Below, piece by piece: positions 22,333 through 31,010 of a stretch of 31,111 nucleotides of DNA. The notes beneath the pieces are model-generated. The model did no database searches. It had not been told where the DNA came from and saw nothing but the letters and a program-made list of their open reading frames with translations. The position numbers were made by a program, and so were the translations under genes. How positions within the stretch are numbered: the stretch's first letter is position 1; every line of letters starts with the position of its first letter. The stretch comes from Bacillus sp. AFS037270 (GTDB lineage: Bacteria; Bacillota; Bacilli; Bacillales_B; DSM-18226): the NCBI RefSeq assembly GCF_002585305.1, contig NZ_NUNF01000084.1, forward strand, positions 1-31,111, written 5' to 3'.

Positions 22333-22832
22333 AAAGTTGGGTTGGTTATCAGAGAGCACTCCTATTGTTTGGAAATTTAACTTTATCCAAGTCCTTTGCC
22401 CCAACTGGTGTGAGCTTTGTTTGGTTGGACTCACCATTCTACTATCCTGCTTTCCTTTTGAATAACTTAGCAGAACAGGTTTTAGTTTTTCTAAAAAATT
22501 AGCTATTCTTACATTATCCTTCAGTTTTTTGATGTCATGCACCTTAAGGCTGCGGTTTTTCATTAGAAAAAAGGGCGATACAATTTAGGTTACAGGCATA
22601 TAGAACTATTTTGGGGGCAGCAACTCTACACAATTCAGGAATTCTTGACTTCAAAAGAAACTAAGGCGATCTTCAAAGATGGTGCCTATAAGGTGACGAT
22701 TATTTCGAAGGATAAGAAAGAGACTGTGATTACTTCAAAATTATGTTTAGAAGCCTGCCTTTTTGTTGAAAGGTAGGTTTTTTGTTATAAATGGCAATAA
22801 TTTAGAAAAAGAGGTTTCGGAGGATTTTCCTT
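22333..22832. other. Intergenic region with possible gene tail
   Basis: There is no intact gene. A plus-strand frame between about 22618 and 22773 reads QQLYTIQEFLTSKETKAIFK and GAYKVTIISKDKKETVITSK, coding-like but without start and running into the terminator at 22754; it may be the relic of a gene I cannot identify. The remainder shows no clear signal except AGGTTTCGGAGG before the next gene. Confidence 0.35.
22754..22785 (+). terminator. Intrinsic terminator
   Basis: CCTGCCTTT (22754-22762) pairs with AAAGGTAGG (22769-22777), one G-T wobble, followed by a run of Ts. It isolates the downstream hypothetical gene. Confidence 0.7.
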
Positions 22833-23270
22833 ATGGCTGAATTGAAATATTTAGAACCTACTGAGCTGCTTGAAAAAATATATGCCACGCTGTGTTCGGA
22901 GTATGAAGATGCCGAGCACTACAAAGATGAAAAGGATCAAAATGAGATAGACGTTACCAAGAGAAGGTTGACGAAAAAAATATTTAACGAGTTTGTGGTG
23001 GATGAAGAGTATTTTTTAACGATGGATTCGGATGTGTTTAATGAAAGATACCATTTATATGAGGAGGATTTTTTGCGGCTGATCAAGCAATGCAGTGAGA
23101 ATCGAGTGGAGTATGAGACCTTTGTTCAAATTATCGACGACCTGATTGCCAGTGCCAAATTTCGGCTTCATGCGTTTGAGCAGTTGACGGAAGAGATTCA
23201 AAAGTTGCAAGAAGTGGACGAACAGGAGGAGTCCGAGGAGGAAAGTGAGGAGGCGAATGAGGAAAAATAG
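22833..23270 (+). CDS. Acidic helical protein, unknown
   Basis: The protein has 145 residues from ATG 22833, with GGAGG about 10 bases ahead. It is predicted mostly helical and strongly charged; the C-terminal ~20 residues are almost pure Glu/Asp/Ser (EESEEESEEANEEK), which in DNA is a GAG/GAA-rich run. No signal peptide, membrane helix or known motif was seen. There are no operon partners: a terminator precedes it and an inverted repeat follows. I do not recognise the family. Confidence 0.7.
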   Translation: MAELKYLEPTELLEKIYATLCSEYEDAEHYKDEKDQNEIDVTKRRLTKKIFNEFVVDEEYFLTMDSDVFNERYHLYEEDFLRLIKQCSENRVEYETFVQIIDDLIASAKFRLHAFEQLTEEIQKLQEVDEQEESEEESEEANEEK

Positions 23271-23587
23271 GCCTAAAGTGGTTCGGGGGAATTGTGGAGA
23301 GGACGTTGGAATGTTTGTCGGCATGCTTATGGCCAAACTTCGTACTAAACTGCAATTCCAACGTCTTTGCCATTTATCGTCACCTCCTTATCCTTGTTTT
23401 AATGATGTTGGTGTTGTTAATGGTGTCAGGCACCAATTTATTATCCTAAGACCCTATGATTACCAATAAATTCCTGCTAGAATAATATGTATCATCACAA
23501 GTTCATTATTCCAGTTAAGGAAAAATTAAGATATTAATTGTTTAATTGTTTAATCGGTAATTAAAGGAAAATAAGGAGATAACCAAA
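23271..23587. other. Intergenic region with inverted repeats
   Basis: Besides the inverted repeat listed next, it contains TGGTGTCAGGCACCA (23421-23435), a short palindrome of a kind I remember as dispersed in Bacillaceae genomes. An A+T-rich leader then carries AAGGAG before GTG 23588. Confidence 0.4.
23302..23365. repeat. 11-bp perfect inverted repeat
   Basis: GACGTTGGAAT (23302-23312) and ATTCCAACGTC (23355-23365) are separated by 42 bases that include a GGCATGC segment. It could be a stem-loop closing the preceding transcript, or a small mobile-repeat remnant. Confidence 0.5.
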
Positions 23588-25234
23588 GTGAATAATCTGA
23601 AAATTAGAATAATTGTATCTGCTGTGGCTCTAGGGATCATTAGTGCAGCTAGTTTTCTATTACCTTCCATCTCTTATGCCCAAACTCCGTTAAACGTACC
23701 ACTGATCTCACAATTGCCAGAATTGAAGAATGGCTGCGAGGTTACGAGCTTATCCATGCTGCTTCATTACAAAGGAATTAATGTCTCGAAAATGACACTG
23801 GCTACTCAAGTGAAAAAAGACCCGACACCTTACCGAGTGTCCGGGAATACGACCTATTGGGGTAACCCGAATACCGGCTTTGTTGGGGACATCACCGGCC
23901 GTTCCATCGGGTATTCTGTTTATCATGGTCCGGTCTTTCAGTTAGCAAAAAGGTATACGAATGTCATCGACTTAACAGGAAGCTCGTTTGATGTCATTTT
24001 AAAACAGTTAGGCAAAGGGAAACCGGTCTGGGTAATTACAACAAGCACCTTCGATACGGTGCCGAGCAGTCAATGGAGAACGATCCAAACGCCAACCGGG
24101 CTGTTTAGAATGACCTTTCATGAGCATAGTGTTCTACTGACAGGTTATGACCAAAATTACGTCTACTTCAACGATCCGCTTGCGAACATTAAAAATCGCA
24201 AGGTATCCCGATCGGCTTTCATTAGAGGCTGGGAGCAATTTGGCAGACAGGCAATTACTTATGGATCTTCCAAAGGCGTACTTGATAAACCAGGCACAGG
24301 TGCGACCATCAATGAAACTTACAATCTATCAGGCTGGTTCTTAGATGAGAGCGGTGTGTCTAAGATTGAAGTACTGGTAGACGGGAAAGTAGTCGGTCAA
24401 GCAACCTATGGCGATGCAAGAGCGGATGTAAGAAATGCTTATCCTGATTACAACAATGGGAATGCTGGCTTCCATTATGCATTGGATACAAAAAAATTGA
24501 GTAACGGCAAGCATACCATAACGGTAAAGGAAACCGGTAAAAATGGCTGGACCAGCACATTACCTGGAAAGGCTGTCAACGTTTCAAATGCTAAAGGAGT
24601 ATTGGATACTCCAGTGGTCAATGAGAAAACGAAGGGGCAGTATAACGTAAAAGGCTGGTATTTGGATCAAAGCGGCGTTTCCAAGATTGAAGTATTGGTA
24701 GACGGAAAAGTGGTCGGTCAAGCAATTTACGGTGATTCTAGATTGGATGTAAAAAATGCTTATCCTGCTTACAACAATGCTAATGCCGGTTATCATTATG
24801 TTCTAGATACAACCAAATTCGGGGATGGGGTGCATTCGATTACCGTAAGGGAAACCGGAAGAAATGGTGTAGTTTCCACATTGCCGAATAAATCATTCAC
24901 GATTTCCAATGTAAGGGGTAGTCTTGATCAGCCGGCACCAGGCAGTACCATCAGTGGCAGCAAAACCATTTCCGGCTGGGTATTAGATGTAAGCGGCGTA
25001 TCGAAAATTGAGGTACTGGTGGATGGGAAGGTCGTCGGCCAAGCGGTTTACGGAGATGCCAGACCAGATGTGAAAAAGGTATATCCTGATTTCAATAATG
25101 GTAATGCTGGCTATCATTATGTGCTGAACACGACAGGATTTAGCAATGGAAAGCATACAATCACTGTAAGGGAAACGGGTAAAACCGGCAGGGTCACGAC
25201 GTTGTCTGGAAGAGTCGTAACTTTCTCTAACTAA
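23588..25234 (+). CDS. Secreted C39-like cysteine peptidase with three Ig-like repeats
   Basis: The protein has 548 residues from GTG 23588 with AAGGAG 9 bases ahead. A Sec signal ends at about residue 31 (SYA|QT). The Peptidase_C39_2 (YvpB-like) domain covers about 33-226: LPELKNGCEVTS with candidate nucleophile C50, HEHSVLLTGYD with H180, and YFNDP with D196. Three tandem repeats of 107 residues follow (229-335, 336-442, 443-548), each with SGVSKIEVLVDGKVVGQA and ending in an ETGK/ETGR strand. They look like Ig-fold or wall/ligand-binding repeats. No anchor motif is present. The protein probably acts at the cell surface or outside; the substrate is unknown. A shared terminator separates it from the convergent sigma-factor gene. 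Confidence 0.88.
   Translation: MNNLKIRIIVSAVALGIISAASFLLPSISYAQTPLNVPLISQLPELKNGCEVTSLSMLLHYKGINVSKMTLATQVKKDPTPYRVSGNTTYWGNPNTGFVGDITGRSIGYSVYHGPVFQLAKRYTNVIDLTGSSFDVILKQLGKGKPVWVITTSTFDTVPSSQWRTIQTPTGLFRMTFHEHSVLLTGYDQNYVYFNDPLANIKNRKVSRSAFIRGWEQFGRQAITYGSSKGVLDKPGTGATINETYNLSGWFLDESGVSKIEVLVDGKVVGQATYGDARADVRNAYPDYNNGNAGFHYALDTKKLSNGKHTITVKETGKNGWTSTLPGKAVNVSNAKGVLDTPVVNEKTKGQYNVKGWYLDQSGVSKIEVLVDGKVVGQAIYGDSRLDVKNAYPAYNNANAGYHYVLDTTKFGDGVHSITVRETGRNGVVSTLPNKSFTISNVRGSLDQPAPGSTISGSKTISGWVLDVSGVSKIEVLVDGKVVGQAVYGDARPDVKKVYPDFNNGNAGYHYVLNTTGFSNGKHTITVRETGKTGRVTTLSGRVVTFSN
24272..25231 (+). repeat. Three 321-bp in-frame tandem repeats
   Basis: The copies start at 24272, 24593 and 24914, each 107 codons (the last 106). 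The SGVSKIEVLVDGKVVGQA block is strictly kept in protein while many codons differ in DNA, so the duplication is old and under selection. Confidence 0.85.
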
Positions 25235-25238
25235 AATG

Positions 25239-25276
25239 TAGAGGCTGATTCGTATACGAATCGGCCTCTATTACTT
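25239..25276. terminator. Bidirectional terminator between convergent genes
   Basis: A 32-base near-perfect palindrome (TAGAGGC...GATTCGTATACGAATC...GCCTCTA, 25239-25270) with one internal mismatch is followed by TTACTTTT. It serves the C39-like gene and probably the sigma gene from the other side. Confidence 0.8.
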
Positions 25277-25293
25277 TTAGTAGATGTCGAAGC

Positions 25294-25776
25294 CTAACTC
25301 TCAAGCCCGGCACGCAGTTTTCTTAGGGCACTCATTTTCCACTGTTTCACTGCAGAAACCGAAACCTTCTCGCGGGCAGCGATTTCCTTTACAGATAAAT
25401 CCTCCACAAAGGTTGCGACTACCCATTTGGTTTCCTTTTCCGATAAGCCATCACAATAGGATAGGAGCTGTTCCTCCTCAAGCGGTATTTCGGAGCAACC
25501 CCCTTCGACCATTTCCCAAAACTCCTCTTTCGGATACACATTTTCAGCCTCATATCGGGAGCGTTTGGTCAGTTCGAGTAAGAGCTTCCCTTTTATATAG
25601 CTATAAGCATAATTCGTGAAGTTTCCTTTCTCAGGGTTAAAGCCTCTTTGGGCTTCCCAGAGTCCAATTAACGCAGTTTGATAGAATTCTTCCCTGTTAC
25701 GGTAAATCGATAAGGACTGTAAAATTCGATGAATCATCGGCGTATATTGTTCTACTAAATTGTAAAAGTTATCCAC
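25294..25776 (-). CDS. Sigma-70 family RNA polymerase sigma factor
   Basis: The protein has 160 residues from GTG 25776-25774 with AAAGGA 7 bases ahead. Region 2 (about 10-75) contains EFYQTALIGLWEAQRGF and FTNYAYSYIKGKLL. Region 4 (about 108-157) has a helix-turn-helix, LSVKEIAAREKVSVSAVKQW. Regions 1 and 3 are absent, as in ECF-type or sporulation/competence-associated small factors. No anti-sigma gene lies beside it, which is unusual for ECF factors. Its upstream region holds large inverted repeats. Targets are unknown; the convergent C39-like gene is only a neighbour. Confidence 0.88.
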   Translation of the reverse strand: MDNFYNLVEQYTPMIHRILQSLSIYRNREEFYQTALIGLWEAQRGFNPEKGNFTNYAYSYIKGKLLLELTKRSRYEAENVYPKEEFWEMVEGGCSEIPLEEEQLLSYCDGLSEKETKWVVATFVEDLSVKEIAAREKVSVSAVKQWKMSALRKLRAGLES

Positions 25777-26072
25777 TTCTAGATCCTTTCGGGACCCGCG
25801 CGCGTTCCAATCAATTCCTAGGTAGCTCTACCATACCGAGAAATACGATTTCCATCGAATTCCAAAATTTCTGATTTGAGAGGGGAAACGAGAGGATATC
25901 ACCACTTTTGTGGCTCAAATTAGAAATTCTGAGGCGATTTTTGAAATTTTAGTGGAATTCTATATGAATTTAAAAAAATTATTCTGCTGCAAATCACCGA
26001 CCGTTTTATTACTAATTCGAATGGGAGCTTATGTTTTGGGGGTTACGATGAAAAAGTAAAAACGCCGATTCA
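25777..26072. other. Structured intergenic region upstream of the sigma gene
   Basis: Apart from the nested inverted repeat listed next, it contains the palindrome GGTAGCTCTACC (25821-25832). No gene was seen. Confidence 0.5.
25857..25960. repeat. Nested inverted repeat, about 104 bp
   Basis: The outer arms are GAATTCC-AAAATTTC (25857-25871) and GAAATTTTAGTGGAATTC (25943-25960). The inner arms are AATTTCTGATTTGAG (25866-25880) and CTCAAATTAGAAATT (25914-25928), one mismatch. The centre holds CCACTTTTGTGG (25902-25913). It forms an extended cruciform/hairpin either on the sigma gene's leader side or as a MITE-like remnant. Confidence 0.6.
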
Positions 26073-26090
26073 TTATCGAATTCCGGCGTT
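26059..26090 (-). terminator. Intrinsic terminator of the minus-strand membrane gene
   Basis: AACGCCG and CGGCGTT flank ATTC/GAAT; on the minus strand the stem is followed by TTTTTACTTTTTC. It overlaps the last codons of the gene. Confidence 0.7.
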
Positions 26091-26594
26091 ATTCGAGATA
26101 AGCTTCTTCTTTTTCCAGGGTTTAATAACCGATATACAAATGATAAAAACAGTAATCAAAATTTGAATGATGACAAAATCCTGCCTTACAGAATGATTGT
26201 GGAGAAAGACGGGATTGATTAATGCGTCGCTTCCTTCGGTTTCTAATAGAGCCATATTAGCCAGCATTAATTTGTCTACGATAAATATGCCAATTAAAGT
26301 TTGGCAAACAAACAGAATCCATTTGACAGTCACCCATCTATGCTTGAAGAACCCCCAATTCGTAAAGATACCATACACGAAGCCTATTAAGAGTGTTCCG
26401 ACTGCGCCAATTCTGATTATATGATCGCTAATGATAACGACATTTTTATAGGTTTCCATCGTTTCCCGATAGGCGGCGAATTTTATTCCTAGATTGATCG
26501 CTAAAGAACTCATGATTCCACCAAAAAATAATGTAACTAATAAAATATGAATAATTTTTAACCATTTAAGACCGGCTGGTCCTAGTTTTTTCAA
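26073..26594 (-). CDS. Four-helix integral membrane protein (DUF2269-like)
   Basis: The protein has 173 residues from TTG 26594-26592 with AAGGGGGG 6 bases ahead. It has four hydrophobic helices (about 12-34, 58-80, 88-107, 138-158). The first opens with KWLKIIHILLVTLFFGG, resembling DUF2269-type predicted membrane proteins. Histidines at the helix edges (KIIHI, ISDH) recall four-helix cytochrome-like folds, but no haem ligand pair can be asserted. It is a single gene with its own terminator. The function is unknown. Confidence 0.78.
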   Translation of the reverse strand: MKKLGPAGLKWLKIIHILLVTLFFGGIMSSLAINLGIKFAAYRETMETYKNVVIISDHIIRIGAVGTLLIGFVYGIFTNWGFFKHRWVTVKWILFVCQTLIGIFIVDKLMLANMALLETEGSDALINPVFLHNHSVRQDFVIIQILITVFIICISVIKPWKKKKLISNNAGIR

Positions 26595-26833
26595 ATTTAT
26601 CCCCCCTTAGATGAGATTCCAGACTCAACACTACTAATTTTAATACAGTCAAGATGGTCTCCCAATCAACTAGGGACCGAAATATTCCTAAGACTGAGGT
26701 CTGATTTTTTTAAAAAAGTACGGTGCACAACTATATTAGATTATCCAAATTTTGTAAGATAGAGATGGGGTGACTTTTTGTTAACTAACATTAAAGGTCA
26801 GCAAAGAAAAAATGAAGGGGAGGGAGTGGGTTT

Positions 26834-27274
26834 ATGGACACAATCATAAGGATGTACCAGCATTTGGATTGGGCTAACCTTCGGATTCTAGAAACGCTGA
26901 AAACTACTGGGGATCAGAACAGCGAGGCGAAACGATTATTCTCCCATATCTTACTTGCGGAGGAGGTTTGGTTCCATCGAATAAAAGGATTGGATAGTAA
27001 TCCTCAAGCAATTTGGACAGAACTTAGTCTCGATGAATGTTCAAACCTTTTGGCAAAAAATAAACAAGGTTTTTCCGAACTTCTTGAAGGTTTGTCAGAG
27101 ACAGACATAATCGTGTATAAGAACAGTACTGGTAAGGAGTTTTCGACGTCAGTTCAGGATATTCTCACGCATGTGTCACTTCATGGGCAGTATCATCGAG
27201 GGCAAATTAACCGTCTGCTGCGAGAAGACGGATTTGAACCTGTTAATCTGGATTATATTACGTTTGTTCGTTAA
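26834..27274 (+). CDS. DinB-family protein
   Basis: The protein has 146 residues from ATG 26834 with GGGGAGGGAG ahead. It has the four-helix DinB/YfiT-like fold, with candidate metal-binding histidines H48 (VWFHRI) and the pair H117/H121 in LHGQYHRGQI. The N terminus MYQHLDWANLRILETL is typical. DinB-superfamily proteins include metal-dependent thiol transferases (for example bacillithiol-dependent enzymes) and many members without known function. It is a single gene closed by a strong terminator. Confidence 0.88.
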   Translation: MDTIIRMYQHLDWANLRILETLKTTGDQNSEAKRLFSHILLAEEVWFHRIKGLDSNPQAIWTELSLDECSNLLAKNKQGFSELLEGLSETDIIVYKNSTGKEFSTSVQDILTHVSLHGQYHRGQINRLLREDGFEPVNLDYITFVR

Positions 27275-27281
27275 AAAAGGA

Positions 27282-27334
27282 CCTATTGGACATGTGCCAT
27301 GTTCCAACTGAATTTGTCCAATAGGCTCTTTTCT
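27282..27334 (+). terminator. Intrinsic terminator after the dinB-like gene
   Basis: CCTATTGGACA (27282-27292) pairs perfectly with TGTCCAATAGG (27315-27325), followed by CTCTTTTCTC. Confidence 0.8.
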
Positions 27335-27683
27335 CAAAGGTATGAATCTTCCTAGATTACGACAAATGCATCATCCACTTACAAAAATCCTCATCACAAC
27401 AGGCTAAAACGAGCATCTAATCAAACGTTTGTATAGTCACCTTCCCAGTCAAAAATCCTTATTTTCTGTCAAAAAACATCCCCGAAAAGTGACATTTCAA
27501 ACAGCAGAGAGTCGGATATTTCGCTATGATAAAGATGTATATCCACATTCCGATGAAGGGAGCCCATTATGAGAAATCAAGGCACACACTCAGATTTAAT
27601 CCATTCCTTTACATCCATTCTGTCAAGTCTGCATTCCCCATGTTCGATTCATTCATGGGGCCGTCCAAGGGATCCAGAACTCC
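27335..27683. other. Leader of the GGDEF/EAL gene with a 40-codon upstream frame
   Basis: ATG 27569, preceded by GAAGGGA, opens a 40-codon frame that ends at TAA 27688-27690, overlapping the next gene's start as ATGCTTAA. It could be a translationally coupled leader peptide, or the true start of the next gene disconnected by a frameshift. Nothing else was recognised. Confidence 0.4.
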
Positions 27684-29408
27684 ATGCTTAAACAAATCGA
27701 AAAGACAAAACCAATCACTCCACCATTTCACTCACCCCATTGGAAAAAAATCCTTAATGAAAATAATATTTGTTTATGGTCAGTCGATGCCAGAACGCTG
27801 AAAACATTGCAGATTTCCTCGGCGTGCCAATCTATTTTAGGCTACTCCAAACAGGAATTTATCGAAAATGCCTGTTTGTGGGAGGAGAGTCTTTATCTGA
27901 ACGATAAAGACAGGGTCCTGCAACAGCTGCGTTCAATAGAAAATGGTCAATCTGCGAAACTCGAATACCGAATTCAAACTCAGCATGGGGGATATAAATG
28001 GGTCTCTGATTATATATCCTCAGTTCACGATGAAAGCACGCATCTAGTACGATATGACAGAGTTATCATGGATATTGACCATCAAAAAAAGACGGAGGAC
28101 GAGCTTACGTATTTATCCTTTCACGATCCCCTTACCGGGCTGTCAAACCGAAGGAAATTAGAAATGGAGCTCCAAAAGGCCCTTATCGAAGCAACAAATA
28201 ACCATCACTTTGTCGGTATTTTATTTATTGATATTGACCGGTTTAAGGACATTAATGATTCGCTGGGGCACAAAATGGGCGATAAATTTATTCAAACGAT
28301 GGCCAAAAGGTTAAAAGAGAATCTACGGCCAGACGATACTATCTCGCGTCAGAGCGGGGACGAGTTTGTGATTTTATTAAAAAATCTGAACAATAGCCTG
28401 GCATTAGATGAAATGGCTGCAAGAATTAGTCAGGTAATGGCGCAGCCAATCAAAATAGTCGACTATGAATATCGCCTTGGTGTCAGTATTGGGACCAGCA
28501 TTTTTCCAGACCATGGCCTCGAAGCGGACGTGCTCATGATGAGGGCCGACCATGCCATGTATCTGGCAAAAGAAAATAAAACAGGAATCCAGCAATATCA
28601 AACAGGTATGTCCAAAAGCCTATCTAGAAAAATGTTGCTGGAACAATATCTGCACCGGGCTATTGAACATAGTGAGTTGCATTTAGAATACCAGCCCATT
28701 ATCGATGTGCGGTCGAACGATATTATTGGTTTGGAGGCGCTGCTTCGCTGGAAGCATCCGGTTTTGGGGAATATCTCTCCGGGGGAGTTTATCCAAATTG
28801 CAGAGGAATCGGATCTAATCATAAAACTGAGCAATTGGGTGTTATTTACCGTCTGCCATCAACGCCGTTACTGGATGGATCAGGGGTTAGCCCCTTTTTA
28901 TATTTCCATAAATGTTCCCGCACAGCAAATCCATCAAGATACTTTTATCGAAACGATTAAACGTGCGTTAAAACAGTACAAGCTGCCAGCAGAATTTTTA
29001 AAAATAGAAATTACGGAACGAACCGCTATGACGAACGTTGAGAAGACCCTAACCACGATGAGGGAGCTGCAGGAATTTGGGGTCGATATCATTTTAGATG
29101 ATTTTGGCATCGGATTTTCGTCGATTAGTTATCTAGTCCAGTATCCGTTTAATACGATCAAAATCGATAAATCCTTTATCCAGGACCTTCACCATAATTC
29201 CAGCCAAAAGTCGGTTTGCCGCTCCTTGGTAGCAATGGGGAAAAACCTTGGCATGAATGTGGTGGCAGAAGGGGTGGAGGAATTCGAGCAATATCACTAC
29301 TTATGCAGTATTGGCTGTGATAAAATGCAAGGCTACTATTTTAGCAGGCCCATTTCGCAGGATTTGGTCGAGAGTTTTACAAACCATATCTACACGGTAA
29401 AGCTCTAG
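27684..29408 (+). CDS. PAS-GGDEF-EAL protein, c-di-GMP turnover
   Basis: The protein has 574 residues from ATG 27684 (AAGGGA about 11 bases ahead, a rather long spacing). Order: PAS domain (about 20-135), GGDEF domain (about 140-300) and EAL domain (about 315-565). The GGDEF motif reads SGDEF (224-228), so the first glycine is lost while the catalytic acids remain; diguanylate cyclase activity is doubtful but not excluded. The EAL side looks intact: GLEALLRW with E351, ITERTAMTN, LDDFGIGFSS, KIDKSFI and EGVE. The likely net role is a c-di-GMP phosphodiesterase with a sensory PAS and perhaps a GTP-binding GGDEF. No membrane helix is present, so it is cytoplasmic. Confidence 0.93.
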   Translation: MLKQIEKTKPITPPFHSPHWKKILNENNICLWSVDARTLKTLQISSACQSILGYSKQEFIENACLWEESLYLNDKDRVLQQLRSIENGQSAKLEYRIQTQHGGYKWVSDYISSVHDESTHLVRYDRVIMDIDHQKKTEDELTYLSFHDPLTGLSNRRKLEMELQKALIEATNNHHFVGILFIDIDRFKDINDSLGHKMGDKFIQTMAKRLKENLRPDDTISRQSGDEFVILLKNLNNSLALDEMAARISQVMAQPIKIVDYEYRLGVSIGTSIFPDHGLEADVLMMRADHAMYLAKENKTGIQQYQTGMSKSLSRKMLLEQYLHRAIEHSELHLEYQPIIDVRSNDIIGLEALLRWKHPVLGNISPGEFIQIAEESDLIIKLSNWVLFTVCHQRRYWMDQGLAPFYISINVPAQQIHQDTFIETIKRALKQYKLPAEFLKIEITERTAMTNVEKTLTTMRELQEFGVDIILDDFGIGFSSISYLVQYPFNTIKIDKSFIQDLHHNSSQKSVCRSLVAMGKNLGMNVVAEGVEEFEQYHYLCSIGCDKMQGYYFSRPISQDLVESFTNHIYTVKL

Positions 29409-29541
29409 TTAGCAACAACAACTATTGTTAACTAAATTAAACTTATTATTGGTTAAATCTTGTATTGTCATTTTTCTGGGATTACTATTAAGCGTAACTA
29501 TACAAATCTATTAAAGTGATTCAGGCGGGGAGAGGGGTACC

Positions 29542-30873
29542 ATGCGAAGTTATCTCATTTTGGGGATGTGCGCTTTATTTTTAGTTGAATATTTTGTGGA
29601 GCTCGAGTGGCTGCAGTTAGTCGTAGTCGGGCTTTCGTTATTGGCCTTCTTGGGCAGCGCTTTTAAAGCAGATCGGTTTCCGCGCTTGCTCGGAATTATC
29701 ATGATGACAGCGGGAATAATTATCGAATGGCGAAAAGGAACCGGGGTTCAAGGAATTAGCGATGGGCTCTTCTTAATTCTGCCATTGATTTGCCTGCTCA
29801 CACTTGCGCCGCTTCTGTCCATTCCGTTAAGACTCAGTGGCTACTTTGAATCCATTGCTGCCTTACTAAGGAATCTCATGCATCAGCCGAAAAAACTTTA
29901 CGCCGGAATTACAGGAACGCTTTTTTTACTAGCCCCGGTCTTAAACTTAGGGTCGGTGCGGATCTTAAATGAATTTTTGGAGGAAATTAAGCTTCCTTCG
30001 GCCATGTCGGCTAAAAGTTATCTGGTTGGTTTTTCAACCGCTGTCATGTGGTCGCCGTATTTTGCCTCGGTTTCACTCGTGCTTCACTACCTGAATATAT
30101 CCTTTAAAGGGTACATTCTGTACGGAATGGGCTTGTCAATCTTGTCGTTAGTGGTCGGAAACATTCTGTTTGCTCTGTGGGAAAAACGGCATCCGCTGTC
30201 TGAAAAATTAACAGCGGAGGCTCCGCTCGAAAAAGAGCATCGCCTGCAAATGATGAAGCTTGTTCTATTTGTTGTCATATTAATGAGTGCCTGCTTAGTG
30301 GTGGAGAATTTCACTCATTGGTCCATGATCGTTATCGTGTGCTTGATGTCGATTCTAGTTCCTGCTGGGTATGGGGTGATTTCGAAAGGATGGAAACGAA
30401 TGGCCTCTCCATTAGTGGATTTCCGCGATCGGACCGTACCTATGATGAATAACGAAATCATGCTGTTTATGAGTGCGGGGATGCTGGCCTTTGCCATGAA
30501 AGGGACGAGTGCGGCGAATGGAGTTAGTACGTTCCTTGGCCAGTTGGCAAACCAGTCGTTTATCTTGTTTTCACTTGCTGTGATGCTGATTGTTCTAAGT
30601 ATCACTTATATGGGGATCCACCAAATTGCGGCCGTGGGGGCATTGGCGATGCAATTAAATCCTGCCGAGCTAGGGATGAGTAATATTGGCTTAGCACTGC
30701 TGCTGCTCTTGACTTGGTCGATTTCTACTGCCCTCAGCCCTTTTTCGGGATTGAATCTGATGGTCAGCCGCTTTGCAGGGATTTCCGGCGTTCAAACCGG
30801 TCTTCGTGCTAATGGACTGCATCTGTCCATCATTGCATTGATTGGAATCGCGATTATCTCCTTTATCGGATGA
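29542..30873 (+). CDS. Polytopic membrane protein, possible transporter
   Basis: The protein has 443 residues from ATG 29542 with GGGGAGAGGGG ahead. It has about 11 hydrophobic helices, a basic/acidic loop in the middle (about 213-236) and a repeated-half look, with re-entrant-like segments GTLFLLAPVLNLGSVRI and TALSPFSGLNLMVSRFAG. The latter resemble the Ser/Pro-rich hairpins of ion-transporter-superfamily (ArsB/citrate/TRAP-like) permeases. I cannot assign a family or substrate. It is a single gene followed by hairpins. Confidence 0.72.
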   Translation: MRSYLILGMCALFLVEYFVELEWLQLVVVGLSLLAFLGSAFKADRFPRLLGIIMMTAGIIIEWRKGTGVQGISDGLFLILPLICLLTLAPLLSIPLRLSGYFESIAALLRNLMHQPKKLYAGITGTLFLLAPVLNLGSVRILNEFLEEIKLPSAMSAKSYLVGFSTAVMWSPYFASVSLVLHYLNISFKGYILYGMGLSILSLVVGNILFALWEKRHPLSEKLTAEAPLEKEHRLQMMKLVLFVVILMSACLVVENFTHWSMIVIVCLMSILVPAGYGVISKGWKRMASPLVDFRDRTVPMMNNEIMLFMSAGMLAFAMKGTSAANGVSTFLGQLANQSFILFSLAVMLIVLSITYMGIHQIAAVGALAMQLNPAELGMSNIGLALLLLLTWSISTALSPFSGLNLMVSRFAGISGVQTGLRANGLHLSIIALIGIAIISFIG

Positions 30874-30963
30874 AAAAAACAGCCTAGCGAGTTTACTTTA
30901 GAGGTGTAAACAATCCAATCACAATGGAAAACACACTGTATATCATATTTGAAGTCTGAAGTG

Positions 30964-31010
30964 ACCCCCTTTGAGTTGGACTAAACAATCCAGCTTAGGG
31001 GGGGTTTTAT
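30964..31010 (+). terminator. Probable intrinsic terminator
   Basis: ACCCCC...TTGGA (30964-30980) pairs with TCCAG...GGGGGGT (30989-31005) with a few mismatches, followed by TTTATTG. It would close the membrane-protein transcript. Confidence 0.6.

Noticed and set aside
22183..22563. Minus-strand 126-codon frame overlapping the PIG-L gene end
   Set aside because: No ribosome site before its ATG, half of it is antisense to the deacetylase, and no family resemblance.
27526..27801. Plus-strand 91-codon frame before and over the GGDEF/EAL start
   Set aside because: The composition is not coding-like, it overlaps the PAS region in another frame, and there is no good ribosome site.
30961..31010. 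Possible insertion-sequence end (CCCCC...TTGGAC pattern)
   Set aside because: It reads better as a terminator; no transposase or matching second end lies in the window.
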